DNA from: Craspedostauros australis
Taxonomy: Eukaryota > Bacillariophyta > Bacillariophyceae > Mastogloiales > Achnanthaceae
NCBI GenBank assembly: GCA_026770025.1
Contig: JAMXDE010000014.1
Location: forward strand, 1,674,001 to 1,738,000
Direction: 5' to 3'
DNA length: 64,000 nucleotides
The position numbers and the translations under genes are program-made. Of the stretch, positions 34,901 through 45,905 are shown piece by piece; position 1 is the first letter of the stretch; every line of letters begins with the position of its first letter. The notes beneath the pieces were generated by a model that was not told where the DNA came from, did no database searches, and saw only the letters and a program-made list of their open reading frames with translations.

Positions 34901-35863
34901 AATGATGTGGACATGCTGAGATCAACTGGTGTCGGTGCCAGTGCCGATGTCGATGCAGATCTCAATGGTGTGCCATTCGGATCCAAAAGCATCAGCCACA
35001 ACGAAGATTGGAATTCCGTCCATTCTGAATGGGTTGAGAACGTTTATGATTATGAGCATTTGCTGCGATATACGTCGGAAAGAGCCAACGGGAATGCCAG
35101 CAACGCCTTGTTGTCCCGCGTGATTGTCCAAGCCGTGGACGGATCGACTATCAGCTTCATCATGATGGAACACTTTGACAGTGGGAAGAACAGCACCGTG
35201 GGATCCTCTGTGCTTGGGATGAACGAGTATGCCGTCCTCATGGCATCAACGTCAACAACCACGGCAACGACACTGACCCCGCCTGATGGGACCTCAGCGA
35301 CGACTAGACCTGTTGAAGGTCTGTCGGCGAAGCAGTCATTCACAAAGAAAATCCTGCAGCGATGTTTCAAGGATAACACAAGCCGTATCCGGTTCGTCGC
35401 GCGCATCTCGCGGAAGGCAGCATCGACCGACAAGACGTTACAAACGTCCAGAATCATGCAAAGGTGGATCAACATCCGCAAATTGCAACTGGAAAGGGAC
35501 AGCATCCAGAAGCACAAGCGGCCATCTCCTGCGGCATGCTTGCAGCGCACCACGGTCACACCACGACAACCCTCCACGTACCGGACGGTTGAGGCGGAAC
35601 TCGCACTGCCAAGGCAGTGGAGCAATGCAGAACTTGTTGCCTGGATGGTATCCAAGCGCTTGCACAGCGACCGAACGCCTGGAGACATGAACGGCAGGCT
35701 CATCATGCGGTTGGGGAAGAATGAGCTGCGCGATACATTCTACGGCGCGCACGACGATGAGCTTGCTTCACGCCTCTTTCGTGCGCTGAGGGCTGAGAAC
35801 GATCGCATCGCACGCCTCCGAGTGAAGCGCAGACTCGCCCGGGAGCGTTACGAGATTTCATAG
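31931..35863 (+). CDS. Large Ser/Thr-rich disordered protein with C-terminal SAM-like domain
   Basis: 1310 residues from the ATG at 31931 (MTTLSVSDKQ). The frame is open a little further upstream only through a GTG. Residues 1-770 are low-complexity, with Ser/Thr/Gln and basic patches (for example repeated SIQSTQSIQS and a SxSTS run). From about 770 to 1130 there are more ordered segments (TVRMLYSADFEAMVHSRI; LLSRVIVQAVDGSTISFIMM) that match no family I know. Residues about 1228-1295 (QWSNAELVAWMVSKRL...NGRLIMRLGKNELRDTF...LASRLFRALRAE) have the W, leucine and final amphipathic helix of a SAM domain. A scaffold or signalling adaptor role is possible. It converges on the giant coiled-coil gene. 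Confidence 0.8.
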   Translation: MTTLSVSDKQDGMKDRTMQTRIDIDRYRRLRQRSRFSPRMHVAQSHSFADSSASPATSAAKARMRPRANELQVLSPSKPEPTATSQQRRPPVPESDFAERKAGRGALARHSNIAATAVCKVHSNDQKHGRDAHVCNIREKTNPTLTPSKTTDVSTTRSTRANTKVHANVEANVAASANLNRRQRAQPRGQGPSAVSTPSSTKKRVLSSILGGVRSSTFLPIKTASPQPRKYPSLLAASRKTLVNPTVPRSRKSLDEALSTQRSSGDDGNTRGRANDSTLPTRDLASQSNSTIFSAYPLALAKSIQSTQSIQSIQSAQSVQSTKPASSFGTAATAASTSASTLASTSRSGPGSRSESEAGSPSACTSAITSRTLPSQPSMLSSSQPSTPSLRSLSGMSAAPSKAKSEMEGSAACPIVLDDQENMDNPCMPQKIVTQHHHHHHHLLHQRHQYHQQRKLGKIAHATQPFSTASNKRQMDKAMPLFKRRDVHIPALAGVGTASTQCSTTVASETIKVDRIMESRNSYEPSASISPISSALPHDDSGSSQQQPYQPQDHQTPIVVDDLQGPSKSMSEPDASDAMGSTYECDDKLLAARNGMRQMSIQSSSGSQHKSHASSTLVAVPENRSSKTSMLIPRHQPNCGREQANCEQLPPQRTFGEINQRTSTSTSTSTGKEDVVIIHCESLNREDGGLVRNDQKRSTKWSQRSALHSTVLQPSRDDASSRNIGTATSSSSLSSSSPAAAAAAVAAAERNNTGGKTNAPRTMIDQRTVRMLYSADFEAMVHSRIADDIANCSNTVNIPNQNHSTHSTGSNYEFHAHLVAPQDEPNAMDYDIVYEAKPDGPLLVYDTHIEDDLRTKSVEFMPLAVDAMIDEASAVANHSDAKSSPTPHDGFWSSALHHHLHRSNNSNGNSKSSSASSNHGNGDGAKSNEWDEHERCIIVYGEHTMDSRMEIHGRVLNQTIVAMASQASQNSHNSALRRIILQCVEVSGDSNDVDMLRSTGVGASADVDADLNGVPFGSKSISHNEDWNSVHSEWVENVYDYEHLLRYTSERANGNASNALLSRVIVQAVDGSTISFIMMEHFDSGKNSTVGSSVLGMNEYAVLMASTSTTTATTLTPPDGTSATTRPVEGLSAKQSFTKKILQRCFKDNTSRIRFVARISRKAASTDKTLQTSRIMQRWINIRKLQLERDSIQKHKRPSPAACLQRTTVTPRQPSTYRTVEAELALPRQWSNAELVAWMVSKRLHSDRTPGDMNGRLIMRLGKNELRDTFYGAHDDELASRLFRALRAENDRIARLRVKRRLARERYEIS

Positions 35864-36242
35864 GACAACGGTCAGCGAGTGGACCAACCACTTTTGTGAT
35901 ATTATATTAACAAGTGACACTCACTTTTTCAACTGGTTTCTCCACTCTGCTCGACGCTGCGGGTTCGAGTAGAGTTGAGGTAGAGCAGTGTGCAGTCTAC
36001 GAGAGAAGGAGATGACTCCAGAGAGTAGACCAAATGGGAGTGCTCCGTAATCTGGGCAGTGGCGACACTTGCGTAGTGATACAGGGGAGTGGAGACAGAG
36101 CCAACCCAATGCGATGGAATGGCATGAAATAGGAAGGTGACGCCGTCGGAGTACGTTGTGATGATATGTATAGTATAGAGATCCCCTTTAGTATTTTTAC
36201 ATTTGTTGTTTGTGCTGTTGTTGTTAGCATTATTGATTCAAT
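35864..36242. other. Convergent intergenic, no gene seen
   Basis: 379 bp between two convergent stop codons. Only short non-conserved ORFs. Confidence 0.6.
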
Positions 36243-39200
36243 TTACTCTCTGCCACTGCTGACTTCAGATCGTTTGGAAGTGGCATGCGAGGTTGAGAAA
36301 TCGCTCTCGTCGGCGACGTAGTCATTCTCGGATGCATCGAAGGTGTCCATGGTGAATGCATGGTGCCTGGATGAGAGCATCGGGGCACGTCGGCGGTTGT
36401 AGGAGGAGTATGCTCCGCCGAACGAAGGCATCGTGACGGTCTTGTTGCTGCTTCCACTGCTGTTGTTGTTGCTGCTGCTATTGTTGTTGTCCAAGTCGCC
36501 GTTGGTGATGGCGCTGGTGTTAAAGTCAGCACTTCCAATGGTGGTGTTGGTGTTGGTGTAGGCAAGGTTGATGCCACTGTAGTTTCGATGTTGATGCCAG
36601 TCAGATCCCGCGGTGCCGAGAGGTGTGGGCGTCGTTCTGCGATCACTTCGGTTGGTGGTGATAGGGGTGTTGACGTTGGCAGTTCGCTTAATGCGAGGGA
36701 TCATGACTGGGACCATCTTGGGAGGTTGACGGTGATGGCTTGATCGCGCTGTCTCTGCCCATGCACCCGAAGAATTGAGTGCACTGCGTCCTGGCTGCGG
36801 GATTGAGCTGACATACGGTGAAGCTGGGAATGTTCGCGATCGACGGCGCTTCATGGTTCTCGTGTCATCCCTTGATTCCGAAGTATCAAAGTCAGAGGAA
36901 CCGCCAGCTGCCTCATCCGAACGAATTTCGTCAGAACGGATCTCATCCTCCTGCAGACGCCGTGCCAAATCCAATCGGTCGCTTGCCTGTTCCACGATGA
37001 AAGGCGCTTCCGATCTTGTCCGCGGTGTCGAAGGCGCGTGCTTCGGACTCGTTCGCTGCTTCGACTGTTTTTGCTTGTGCTTGGCCGGTGGCTTCTGTTG
37101 GCTGTCACGCAGCAGCAGGCCTGATTCGCTGATTTGGAGAGCGCCCTTGGCCAGGCTGATTTCGTTGTCCAACTTGTTCACGCTCTGCTCGGCGCGGGCG
37201 ACTCGTGTTATCAACGTCGCGGCGAGGTCATCGATGTCTGTATCGTGTTTGGCTCTCTCCTCGTTGGCTTCCTCCATCTCGGTGATCAGCTTCTTCGCGA
37301 TCTTGCTGCGCTCCTTCTGATGATGCTTGGTCTTCTTTTGCTCGCCCTGCACAGCGATGATGGCCTCCTCCGCGGTTCGGACCTTCTGGCTGATGTCGTT
37401 GCTCACCTTCGTCAGCTTGCGGAACTCCTTCTGCAGCAAAGAGATGTCAGCGCTCTGCAGCGCCTTGCGTCGATGATCGTTTGCGTTTGCTGGGACCAAG
37501 CTGGTGGTCGGACCCTTTTCGAGGGCTCCTGCGTTGGCTGTCTGAAGTCGGCTCAATTCATCCATCGTCTTCTTCAGTGCCTCCAATTTCACCTTGGCGA
37601 TATCGCGCTGCGTCTCAGCTTCTTCAGCATGCCTTTGGGCATCCTTCACCTGCTCGATCAAGTCTTCGCGTTCCTTGATGGTGGATTGGACGTTGGTGCT
37701 GGACTGCAGCTTCACTTCCGAGAGCTTGCGACGCAACGTCGAGTTCTCCTTGTGCAACGATTTGAACTGCGTCACGAGCTCCTTGCGTTCGGCGGACTTG
37801 GCCGATTTCATCTCGGAGCGCAACTCCGACGCAGCCTCCGCCTTGCCCTCCTCCTTTGCTGCTGCGCATGCCTTGTCAGCCTGGGCCGCTGCATCCGTAA
37901 GTTCAGTCTGAATCTTCTGCACCTGCTCCTTGAGACGAGCTGCCTCCTGCTCCGAATCCTGAAGCTTCGCTCGTGCGAGCTTAAGGTCCATAGTCGCCTG
38001 TGCTTGTTCGGTGGTTTTACTGACCAAGCTGGCTTCCAACGACCTGATCCTCTCCTTCAAGGCAGCATTCTTGGTGTTGAGCATTTTGATGTCTTCGTGG
38101 AGGCGGTTCATGCGTTCATTTTGCGCATTGGTTGGCTGGTGTTGATGTTGATGCTGCTGCGTCGTGACCCTTGCCTTCATCGAACGCACCTCGTTGCCTA
38201 GCTTCTTCACCCTGTCGCGGGCCAAGCGAAGGTCCGACACCGACGTATCGTTCAGCTTCTTGTAGCGCTTGAGATGGCGGATCAGGTCCGACACCCTTGA
38301 TGACACCTGCCAGATATCTTGGTGCAGATGGCGTTGCTCATCCTCGCCGTTGCTGTTGCTGCTGCGAATAGTACTACTGTTCTCATCGTTGCCACCGTCA
38401 TCGTTCTTGTCGTCGGTGACATTCGCGGTTTGAGCTGTACCACCATCGGAGAGCATCTTGTTCATGTCATCAGAGAAGAGCAGGTCGTGCAGCTCGTTGA
38501 TCATGGTGTTGACCTCCTCCAACTCCACCAGCTTCTTCGACTTCTCCTTCCTCGAGCTCGCCATCGACACGTTCATCTTGGTGAGCTCCGTCTTGAGGAG
38601 GATCGTCTCGTCGCGTGATGACTTGAGCAGCTCCTGGCATGCATGCAGCTCCTCGTGGTTGCGATCGTGCGAGTATTTCGAGACTGAGAGGGCGACGTTG
38701 GTGTCGTCGAGCTGCTGCTCGATGTCCGCCTTCTCCTCTTTCGTGGTCTTCAGCCTGCTTCGCAACGTCTTGATCTCCGCTAGCTGATCCTCGCCGTCCT
38801 TGACCTTGCGCTCGATCTCTGCCTTGGCTTCGTCCAGCTCCGTGGACAATTCCGTGATCTCCACGCAGCTACGTTCGAAGTCCTCGGTGATCGAATCCAC
38901 CTGCTTCTTGGTGGCCACGGTCTCCTCCTGCGCTCGTTGCAACGTCTCCTTCGTGCGCGCGGTGAGATGCTGCTGCGCCTTGATGTCGGCACGCAGCGAC
39001 TCCATCTCCTGCTCCCTGTCTTCGAGCTTGCGGATCATGGAACGGTGCTTCGTCGAGAAGGCTTCGTCGTCGTCCATGCGGGCAAGGTTGATCTTCTCGA
39101 TCTCCTCCGACAACGTCGAGACCTCATTCTCCAATGCCGTGGCTGCCTGCTGCGACGTGTGCAGGGAGGCCTCCAGCGACTTGATCTTGTTCTTGTGCAT

Positions 39201-42200
39201 GTCCTCCATCACCGTTGATTCGTGCAGTTCCTGGCTCTTCGCATCGAGCTCGATCTTGAGCATGTCGATCTGCTCCTTCATGGTGGCCATGTCATTGCGA
39301 GCATTCTCCAGCTTGCGTGCCTGCTTGGACTTCAATTCCTGCAGCTTCTGCCTGCTGCGCTGTTCGCTCTCCTCCAGGGCCCGCTGCATCTCCGCATTGA
39401 GACCTTCGATCTCGGTCTCCAGCTCCTGGATGCTGCGCTGCGAGTCGATGAGGCTGGCGGTCAGCTGCTCGCACCGTTCTTGGGTCGAGGTGAGCTCCGT
39501 CTGAGTCTTGGACGTGACGTGCTTCGACTCCTTGTACTTCTTCTTGATGTTCGAATTCTCCTCGATGAGGACGGTGAACTGATTCTTGAATTCGTTCATC
39601 TCACGCTGCCGTTCCTTGGCGAGCTGCGCCCTTGTGGATGCCGCCATCGCGGACTGCTTGTCGACTTCGGACTTGGCATCATCCAGGCTGCTCTTCAGAG
39701 TCGTGATCTCCTCCTTCAACAGCTCGTTTTCGAACGCCACCTTCTCCAACGAGATGTTCATGTCCACGAGCTCGACCTTCAGCTTCAGAGCCTCCACGCG
39801 TTCGATGGAATCACCGTCGTCGGTGTAGCTGGAGGTGTTGGAGGCATCGCTGTCGTCATCATCGTCGTCGGAGTACCCACCGGTGTTCCTCCGGCCACGT
39901 CCTTCGGCGACGATGAGGCGTTGCAGATGATCCTTGAGCAGATTCAGCTTGACTGCGTTCATGCTGTTGGTACCATCAAACGCTCCCGTTCTGTTCAAGG
40001 CGGAGTCCGACATCGACGGCGATTGGCTCTTCGCCAGGTCCAGCTTGCTCTGGCATGACTTCAGCTCCTCCGTGCGTCGGCTCAGATCCATCTTGCAACT
40101 GCTGAGATCGTTGTTGAGCGTGAATACGCGCTCGCGCAGTTCCTTGCTTTCCGTCAGCGATGCCTCCAGCGAATCCTTCAGCAGCATGGTCTCCTGCTTC
40201 AGCATCCGGATTTGCTTGCTGCTCCTGTCATCCCTTCCGTGGCCTTGCGACTTGGATGGTGACTTGGCCCGCGATGTTGCGTTGCCGTGTGTGTTTGCGT
40301 TTGCATGTGCATCGGCTATATGAGATGCTGCTGCCGATGCCATTTGCAGCTGCTGCCGCAACGATTCGTTGACACCCAAGGCGTCCTTCAGCTGGGACTT
40401 CAGAGAGCTGCGTTCCCGATCCTCGCGCTTCTTCATCTGCGTGCGGAGCTCCTTCTCGGCAGCCTCGCGACCTGTCTGGGCGGCCTTATGTTGCGCTTCG
40501 CTGAACATGCGCTCCATGCCTTCCAGTTCGTGAAGCAGAGATTCGTAGTCAGCACGTGAGGTTTCCAAGTCGGACGTCAGCCTCGACCGTTCCTCCTTCA
40601 CTGCGTTCATCTCTTCCCTGCACATGCCGACGGTCTCCTCGAGCGATAGGACCTGCTCCGCCTGTTTGCGTGAATCGTTGTCGACAGATCGTAGCTTGCG
40701 CTGCGTTTCGTGGAGCTTCTCCTGCACCTCGCGGAACAGATCCTGCGTCCTCTTGAGCTGGGCAGAGAGCTCGTCGAATTCATCTTTCGAAACGGTTGGG
40801 CGACGTTCATTGTCGGCACGCGCCGCCGCCGCAGCAGCCGTTTGCGCGCCGTCGATGGTGGAATTGAGCGTGGTGGATGCAGCACCTTCTGCCAGCGAGC
40901 GTGCGTACTTCGTCTCGAGATGCGAGAGCTGCTTCTGCAGACCTTCCGTGGTTTGCCGCAATTCCTCCACTTGTTGCTGGCTGGTATTCAAGTCGCTCTG
41001 ACACTTCTCGTGCGAGTATTCTGAGACGGACAGCGCAATGCGCGCGTCGTCCATTTGGTTCTGCAGCTTCTGCTTGTCCTCGGTGAGCGATTTGAGCTGC
41101 TGTCGGAGAATGTGGAGGCTCTGGTCGGATTCGCCGGCATCATCAGCCCTGCGCTCCGGTGATGGATCGCTCTGTTGTCTCTTGCTCTTGTTGTGGCTGC
41201 TGTCGGCAGTGGCAGCCAAGGGATCGCCGTGTTTGGGGGCAAAGGTAACGGCACGGCTGCTCCCGTTATCGTTTGAAGCCGCGTTGTCCCGTTCGCGGTA
41301 GTAGGCTGCGATGGTTTCCGCGCTGGCGAGATTATCTTTCAGTGTGCACAGCTCCTCCTGCGCTTCGAGCAGCCGCATCTCCAGGTTCGTCTTCTCCTCG
41401 TGCAACGCCGTGAGCTCATCGCGCGTGAGGGTGGATTCGTTGTGCTGGTACGATGTGAGCTTCGATTGCATCTCGGCGATGGTCGACCTCAGCGCCACGT
41501 TCTCATCTCTCGACGCATCCAGAAAGCTCTCGAGGACGCTGATGGTCTTGGATGGGATGTTGTTCTCGCTCTCGGAGGCCAGGTGCACGCCGCTCTTCAG
41601 CTCGGCGTTCTCCTTCATCACCTCATCCAACCTGGACTGCAGCAGTTCTGACTTGCCCTGGGCCTCATGGGTTGATTCGGTCTCGTCAGGGTCAAGGTTG
41701 ATCGTGCGGGCCTGTCGCATGCTGTGCGAGCTCGGTGGGTCCGCGAGGTTCGTTTGCGGTTCCATGCTGCAGCTGCTGCTGGAGCCAAGAAGCTTCGAGA
41801 TGAGTTCGACGCCCCTGTCACCCTCGCGTTCGTCTTCCAGGTCTGCGATTTCCGCCTCAAGTGTCGCGACGATGTCCTTCGTTTCGTCCACTTCCTTTCG
41901 CAGCGATTCGGCGGTCTCCTTGGTCGCTTTCATTTCGGCACGCAAAGAATCGGCGGTTTCCTCGGACAGCTTGAGCTTGGCATTGGCATCATCACATCGA
42001 GTCGTGAGATCCAGCACCTCCTCCTTCGCCAGCGTATACTCAGACAGGATGTCGGCGTAGGCAGCCTGCGACTCCTCGAGCTTGATCTTGATCGATTCCG
42101 CTTCCTGAAGCAGGTTCGAGATCTCCGTCATCATCTCGTGCTTCTCGGCGCTGAACTTCACCGCGCATCGTTCCTTCATCTCCTTGGCGCTGTCCTGCTT

Positions 42201-44406
42201 CAGCACGTCGCAGCGGTTCTTCCACAACGTCTCCACCTCGCGCAGCGCTATCTCGTTGTCGTTGTGCTGCGCCTGCAGTGATGCTTCCAATCTCATGACT
42301 TCATCCTTGAGCCGCGGGATCTCCTCCTTCATGCTGCTGTGATGTTGGAGCTTCTCCTGCAGCACCTCGTGGTCGTGGAACAGACGCTTGAACTTCTCGC
42401 GCAGCGTCGTGATTTCTCGTTCCTGCTCCTCCTTCAACGCCTTGATTGTGGTCTGCTCGACCTCGCGCGTCACCGTTTCCCGGATGTCCAGCGCTATCTT
42501 GTCGCGCAGCATCGCCTCCTGTCGATCCGGTTGGAGGTCGTGCAGTTGCTGATGGAGTTGCTGGATGTCGTTGTGCAGGGCGTCGTTCTCGTCCTGCGAT
42601 GCCTCCAGAACCTGTCTGCACTCGAAGAGATCTTCGCTGGCGGCCTTCGACACGTCGCGCATCTCGGACACCATGCGCTCCAGGTCTTCCATGGCGCTCT
42701 TCTGGGCCTGGTTCTTCGCCCTCAGGTCCTGGATTTGGTCCTCGCTGTGATGTTTGGTTTCCTTCTCCTGGCGGATGGTGCGTTCGAGGTCGTAAATGTC
42801 CTTGCGCTTGAGTTCGATCTCGTCCTGGAGTCTGTCGATCCTCGACTGCCAGTCGTCACCATTGCTCTTTTCTCTGGCTTCATCGAACCTTTGTCGGTAC
42901 ACCTTGGCATCTTCCTTCGCCACATGCAGGGCTTCCGTGACCTCCGTCACCTCCTGCTTCAGCATCGTGCATTCGTTGACGAGCTCCTCGTTTTGCTGCT
43001 TGTACTTGTCCTTCGTCACCTGCAGGTTCTGGTACAACCTCTTCTGTTCTGCGTTATCAGCCTCCACATGCTTGTGCTTGTGTTCCAGGGCCTCGACGTC
43101 GGCAGCGTGACCCCTCTGCATCTCATCCATGCGCTCCCTGTACATCTCCATGTCCTGCTCTGCGTCACGCAGCTCTCGCGTGACGTGTGACAGCTCCTGC
43201 TTCAGGGCGTGGCATTCGTCTCGCAGCTCGGACTCGGTGGCCTCCGTGGTCGCCTGTCGTTGGATGGAGTCGTCTCGTTGTTGGCTTTCGGCCTGGGCGA
43301 ACTCCGTCTCCTTCGTCGCCAGCTGCGTTTTGAGATGATCGAGGTCGTCCATGAGCAAGGTCTGCTTGGATTCGGATTCGCGTAGCTTGTCCTCCGTCGT
43401 CCATAGCTGCTGCAGCGTCTTCTCCAGCTGCTCCGTGGTGGATTCTAGCTCCGATACGAGCTCGGTGTAAGACTCATCGACCTGGACGCTGCTGCTGGCC
43501 CTCTTGGTGATCTCGCAGGCCATGTCAGTCTTGACGGAGCTGGGTGTGGAGTTGTTGTGGCTGATGTCGTTGTGACTGCTGGTGCTGGTGCTGTTGATGT
43601 TGTTGATCTTGGAGGCGGCCTCCTTCCTTGATCGTTCCTCCTCTTGCATGCGTCGCACGTACTGCTTGTGATCGTCCGTGGTGCGATCCAGCTCCTTGCA
43701 CTTGAATGTCAGTTCCTCGTGCAGCGCGTTGCACTCGTCACGTAGCTCACGGTTGTCCTTCTCCATCTGCTGTATCGTCTCCTCGTACTCGTGCCGGCAC
43801 TCCGATTCCAGCTTTTCAAGTGCCGATTTCGCCTCCAGCCGTTTGCGTTGCTCTTCCCGCAGCTGCTGCTTCTGCGCGTTGATCTCCTGTTCCTGGGTAA
43901 GGAGGACGGGTTCCATGGATTCGAGCTTGCTCGCCATGGCCTCGTTGGCTTGCCTGGCCTCCGACAGCTGCGTGTCTGTGGTGTTGCCGTGAGCGTTTAC
44001 GTTTACGTATGCGGTGATGTGATGTGATGAGAGAAAAAAACGACGAATGGCGCGGCGCATATGAGTACGAGTAGAGGGTTTGTGAACAGATGTTCGTGTG
44101 AGTGGACGGTGCGAGTGCACATGCAAGCATGGGGATGGGAATGGACGCGCATCATTGCTCGTTCGGTACCACCACACAATGAAGTCTTCTCACATTTCCT
44201 TCAAGAATATACGAACAAAACGATGCAGGCAACTCCACCACAAAAAGTGAGCGAAGGAACGAGCGATACTTACGCAATTCGATGACATCCTTGTCCAGGC
44301 TCTCCTCCAAGTGCCGCGATGTGTGCAGGTACTCCTCGAACGCTATCCTCACATTGCGAAGCTCCAGCTCCAATTCCTGGACGGTTGGTTTCGCATTGGA
44401 CGGCAT
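36243..44406 (-). CDS. Giant coiled-coil protein, 2621 aa, two exons
   Basis: Exon 1, 44406-44274, encodes MPSNAKPTVQELELELRN. Exon 2, 43975-36243, joins in phase through donor GTAAGT and acceptor ACCACAG; the total of 7866 nt is in frame. Almost all of residues 10-2290 has heptad-rich Glu/Lys/Leu/Gln coiled coil, with short breaks (Ser-rich at about 830-860 and 985-1010; acidic DDDDDD at about 1440). The C-terminal 300 residues are disordered, Ser/Asn-rich and basic. The N-terminus (FEEYLHTSRHLEESLDKDVIELHTQLSEA...EYEETIQQMEKDNRELRDE) loosely resembles the dynein-regulator NudE/NDEL1 coil. Such proteins usually tether at centrosomes, Golgi or cytoskeleton, but the general pattern is also shared with myosin/CENP-like coils, so function is not assigned. 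Confidence 0.88.
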
Positions 44407-45905
44407 GATGGATTATCGCGTGTGCGTCTGTGCGATGGCACGAAGATACTGTAGTAGCTGTTGTTGAGACTTCTTTCTGCGACGACAATGATGATGACGC
44501 AGATCCGAGTCAATCGCTTCACTCCCAGCGTTCACGAGGGGCGTGCGATAGGATTGCTCTCTCCGTAGCTTCGCCAATGCGCAAGGATCGTCGTCTCCGT
44601 TACTTGGTCACTATAGATAGCAGTGCGGTGCCCGTAGTCTTGGTCGTGGCTCCAATGGATTGTGTTGATGCCAACGCTCCTTCTGCTGCCTGGCCTGTTG
44701 TGTCCGCTTGCAATGACGCGGTGATGCCAACGGCAGTCTCAATGGGATACAATGGCAACAGCGATGTTGGTGTTGGATGCAGATGCGCTTGTTGCCTGTT
44801 GCATTTGATTCCCGAAGTGACCGGCGTTGGAGGGAGTTGGGGATGGTGGTTGTGTGCGTCCTTCGGATGCTGATACTGATGCGGACGCGCACACTGATAC
44901 CGTACGTGTGGTTGTAAACACAGCGGTGTGAGTTTGGATCAGGATGCGCACTTGTTCCAATGTTCGCGCCCTTTTTTCTTGTTTGTGTTCAGCGTAGATC
45001 CTCGTACTGTTACTAGTTGTCCTCAGTTCGCGCGCCAAAAAAATCATGACTTGCCTCCAACATGTTTGTGGCGATCGCAGTTGGCGATGAATTGGGCATC
45101 GCAAAATTGTCCAATCGTGTCGTATTCGGGCTAATAAAGTCGCTCACTTAGGGAAGGATAAAATAACTCGTTCTGACTCGTATGATCACTTTGTAGACCA
45201 AATTGGGTCCCGGATTTTCGGAATCACGAACGGTTGAAAAGAGTAATCTGATCTTTACCGTTGCTTCCAACAGGCAAAGAGAACGATCACTGGCCTAACA
45301 CGTGGCCTTGTGGTGGGAGTTCCAAAGTGTTCGCCGTCTCTCCACGCTTCCGTTCGGTCATCAACGTGTTGTGTGTTGTGTGTGGGGTGTTGTGTGTGGG
45401 GTGTTGTGTGTTGTGTGTGGGGTGTTGTGTGTGGGGTGTTGTGTGCTGTGTGTGGGGTGTTGTGTGCTGTGTGTGGGGTGTTGTGTGCTGTGTGCTGTGT
45501 GCTGTGTGCTGTGTGTGGGGTGTTGTGTGCTATGTGCTATGTGCTGTGTGCAGTGTGCTGTGTGCAGTGTGCTGTGTGCTGTGTGCAGTGTGCAGTGTGC
45601 AGTGTGCAGTGTGCTGTGTGCTGTGTGCTGTGTGCTGTGTGCTGTGTGCTGTGTGCTGTGTGCACATGGATACGTACTCTCATGAACAATAGCCTAATAC
45701 AAGTATAATACTCGTACTCGACGCGTTTGGGATCGCAGAGCATCACTGAAGGTACATTCCAAGACTCCACGCGGACTCTAAAACCGCAAGCACATAGAAT
45801 AGGTCGTACAATAGCTGAATCATCTGCTCTACCCTATTCCGTGCCGTTCCATTCGATTCAGCCGTACCTACGATAAGTTCCATCACATTCGCGTAGCAGC
45901 TCAAG
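44407..45905. other. Divergent intergenic region with minisatellite
   Basis: 1.5 kb between two divergent starts. ORFs reading CVLCAVCCVL are translations of the minisatellite and not genes. Confidence 0.55.
45366..45664 (+). repeat. TGTGTGCTG/TGTGTGGGG minisatellite
   Basis: About 300 bp of 7-9-bp G/T-rich units (GTGTGCT, GTGTTGT, GTGTGGGGT, GTGTGCA). Variant units are segregated: GGGGTGTTGT types at the left and GTGTGCT types at the right. It is open in all three forward frames. Confidence 0.95.

Noticed and set aside
37134-38201. Leu-rich + strand ORFs (also near 38800, 39222 and 42339)
   Set aside because: Antisense of Glu/Lys-rich coiled-coil codons reads as Leu/Phe/Ser; no independent support.
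45302-45708. Cys/Val-rich ORFs in three frames
   Set aside because: Direct translation of the TGTGTGCTG minisatellite; no unique sequence.
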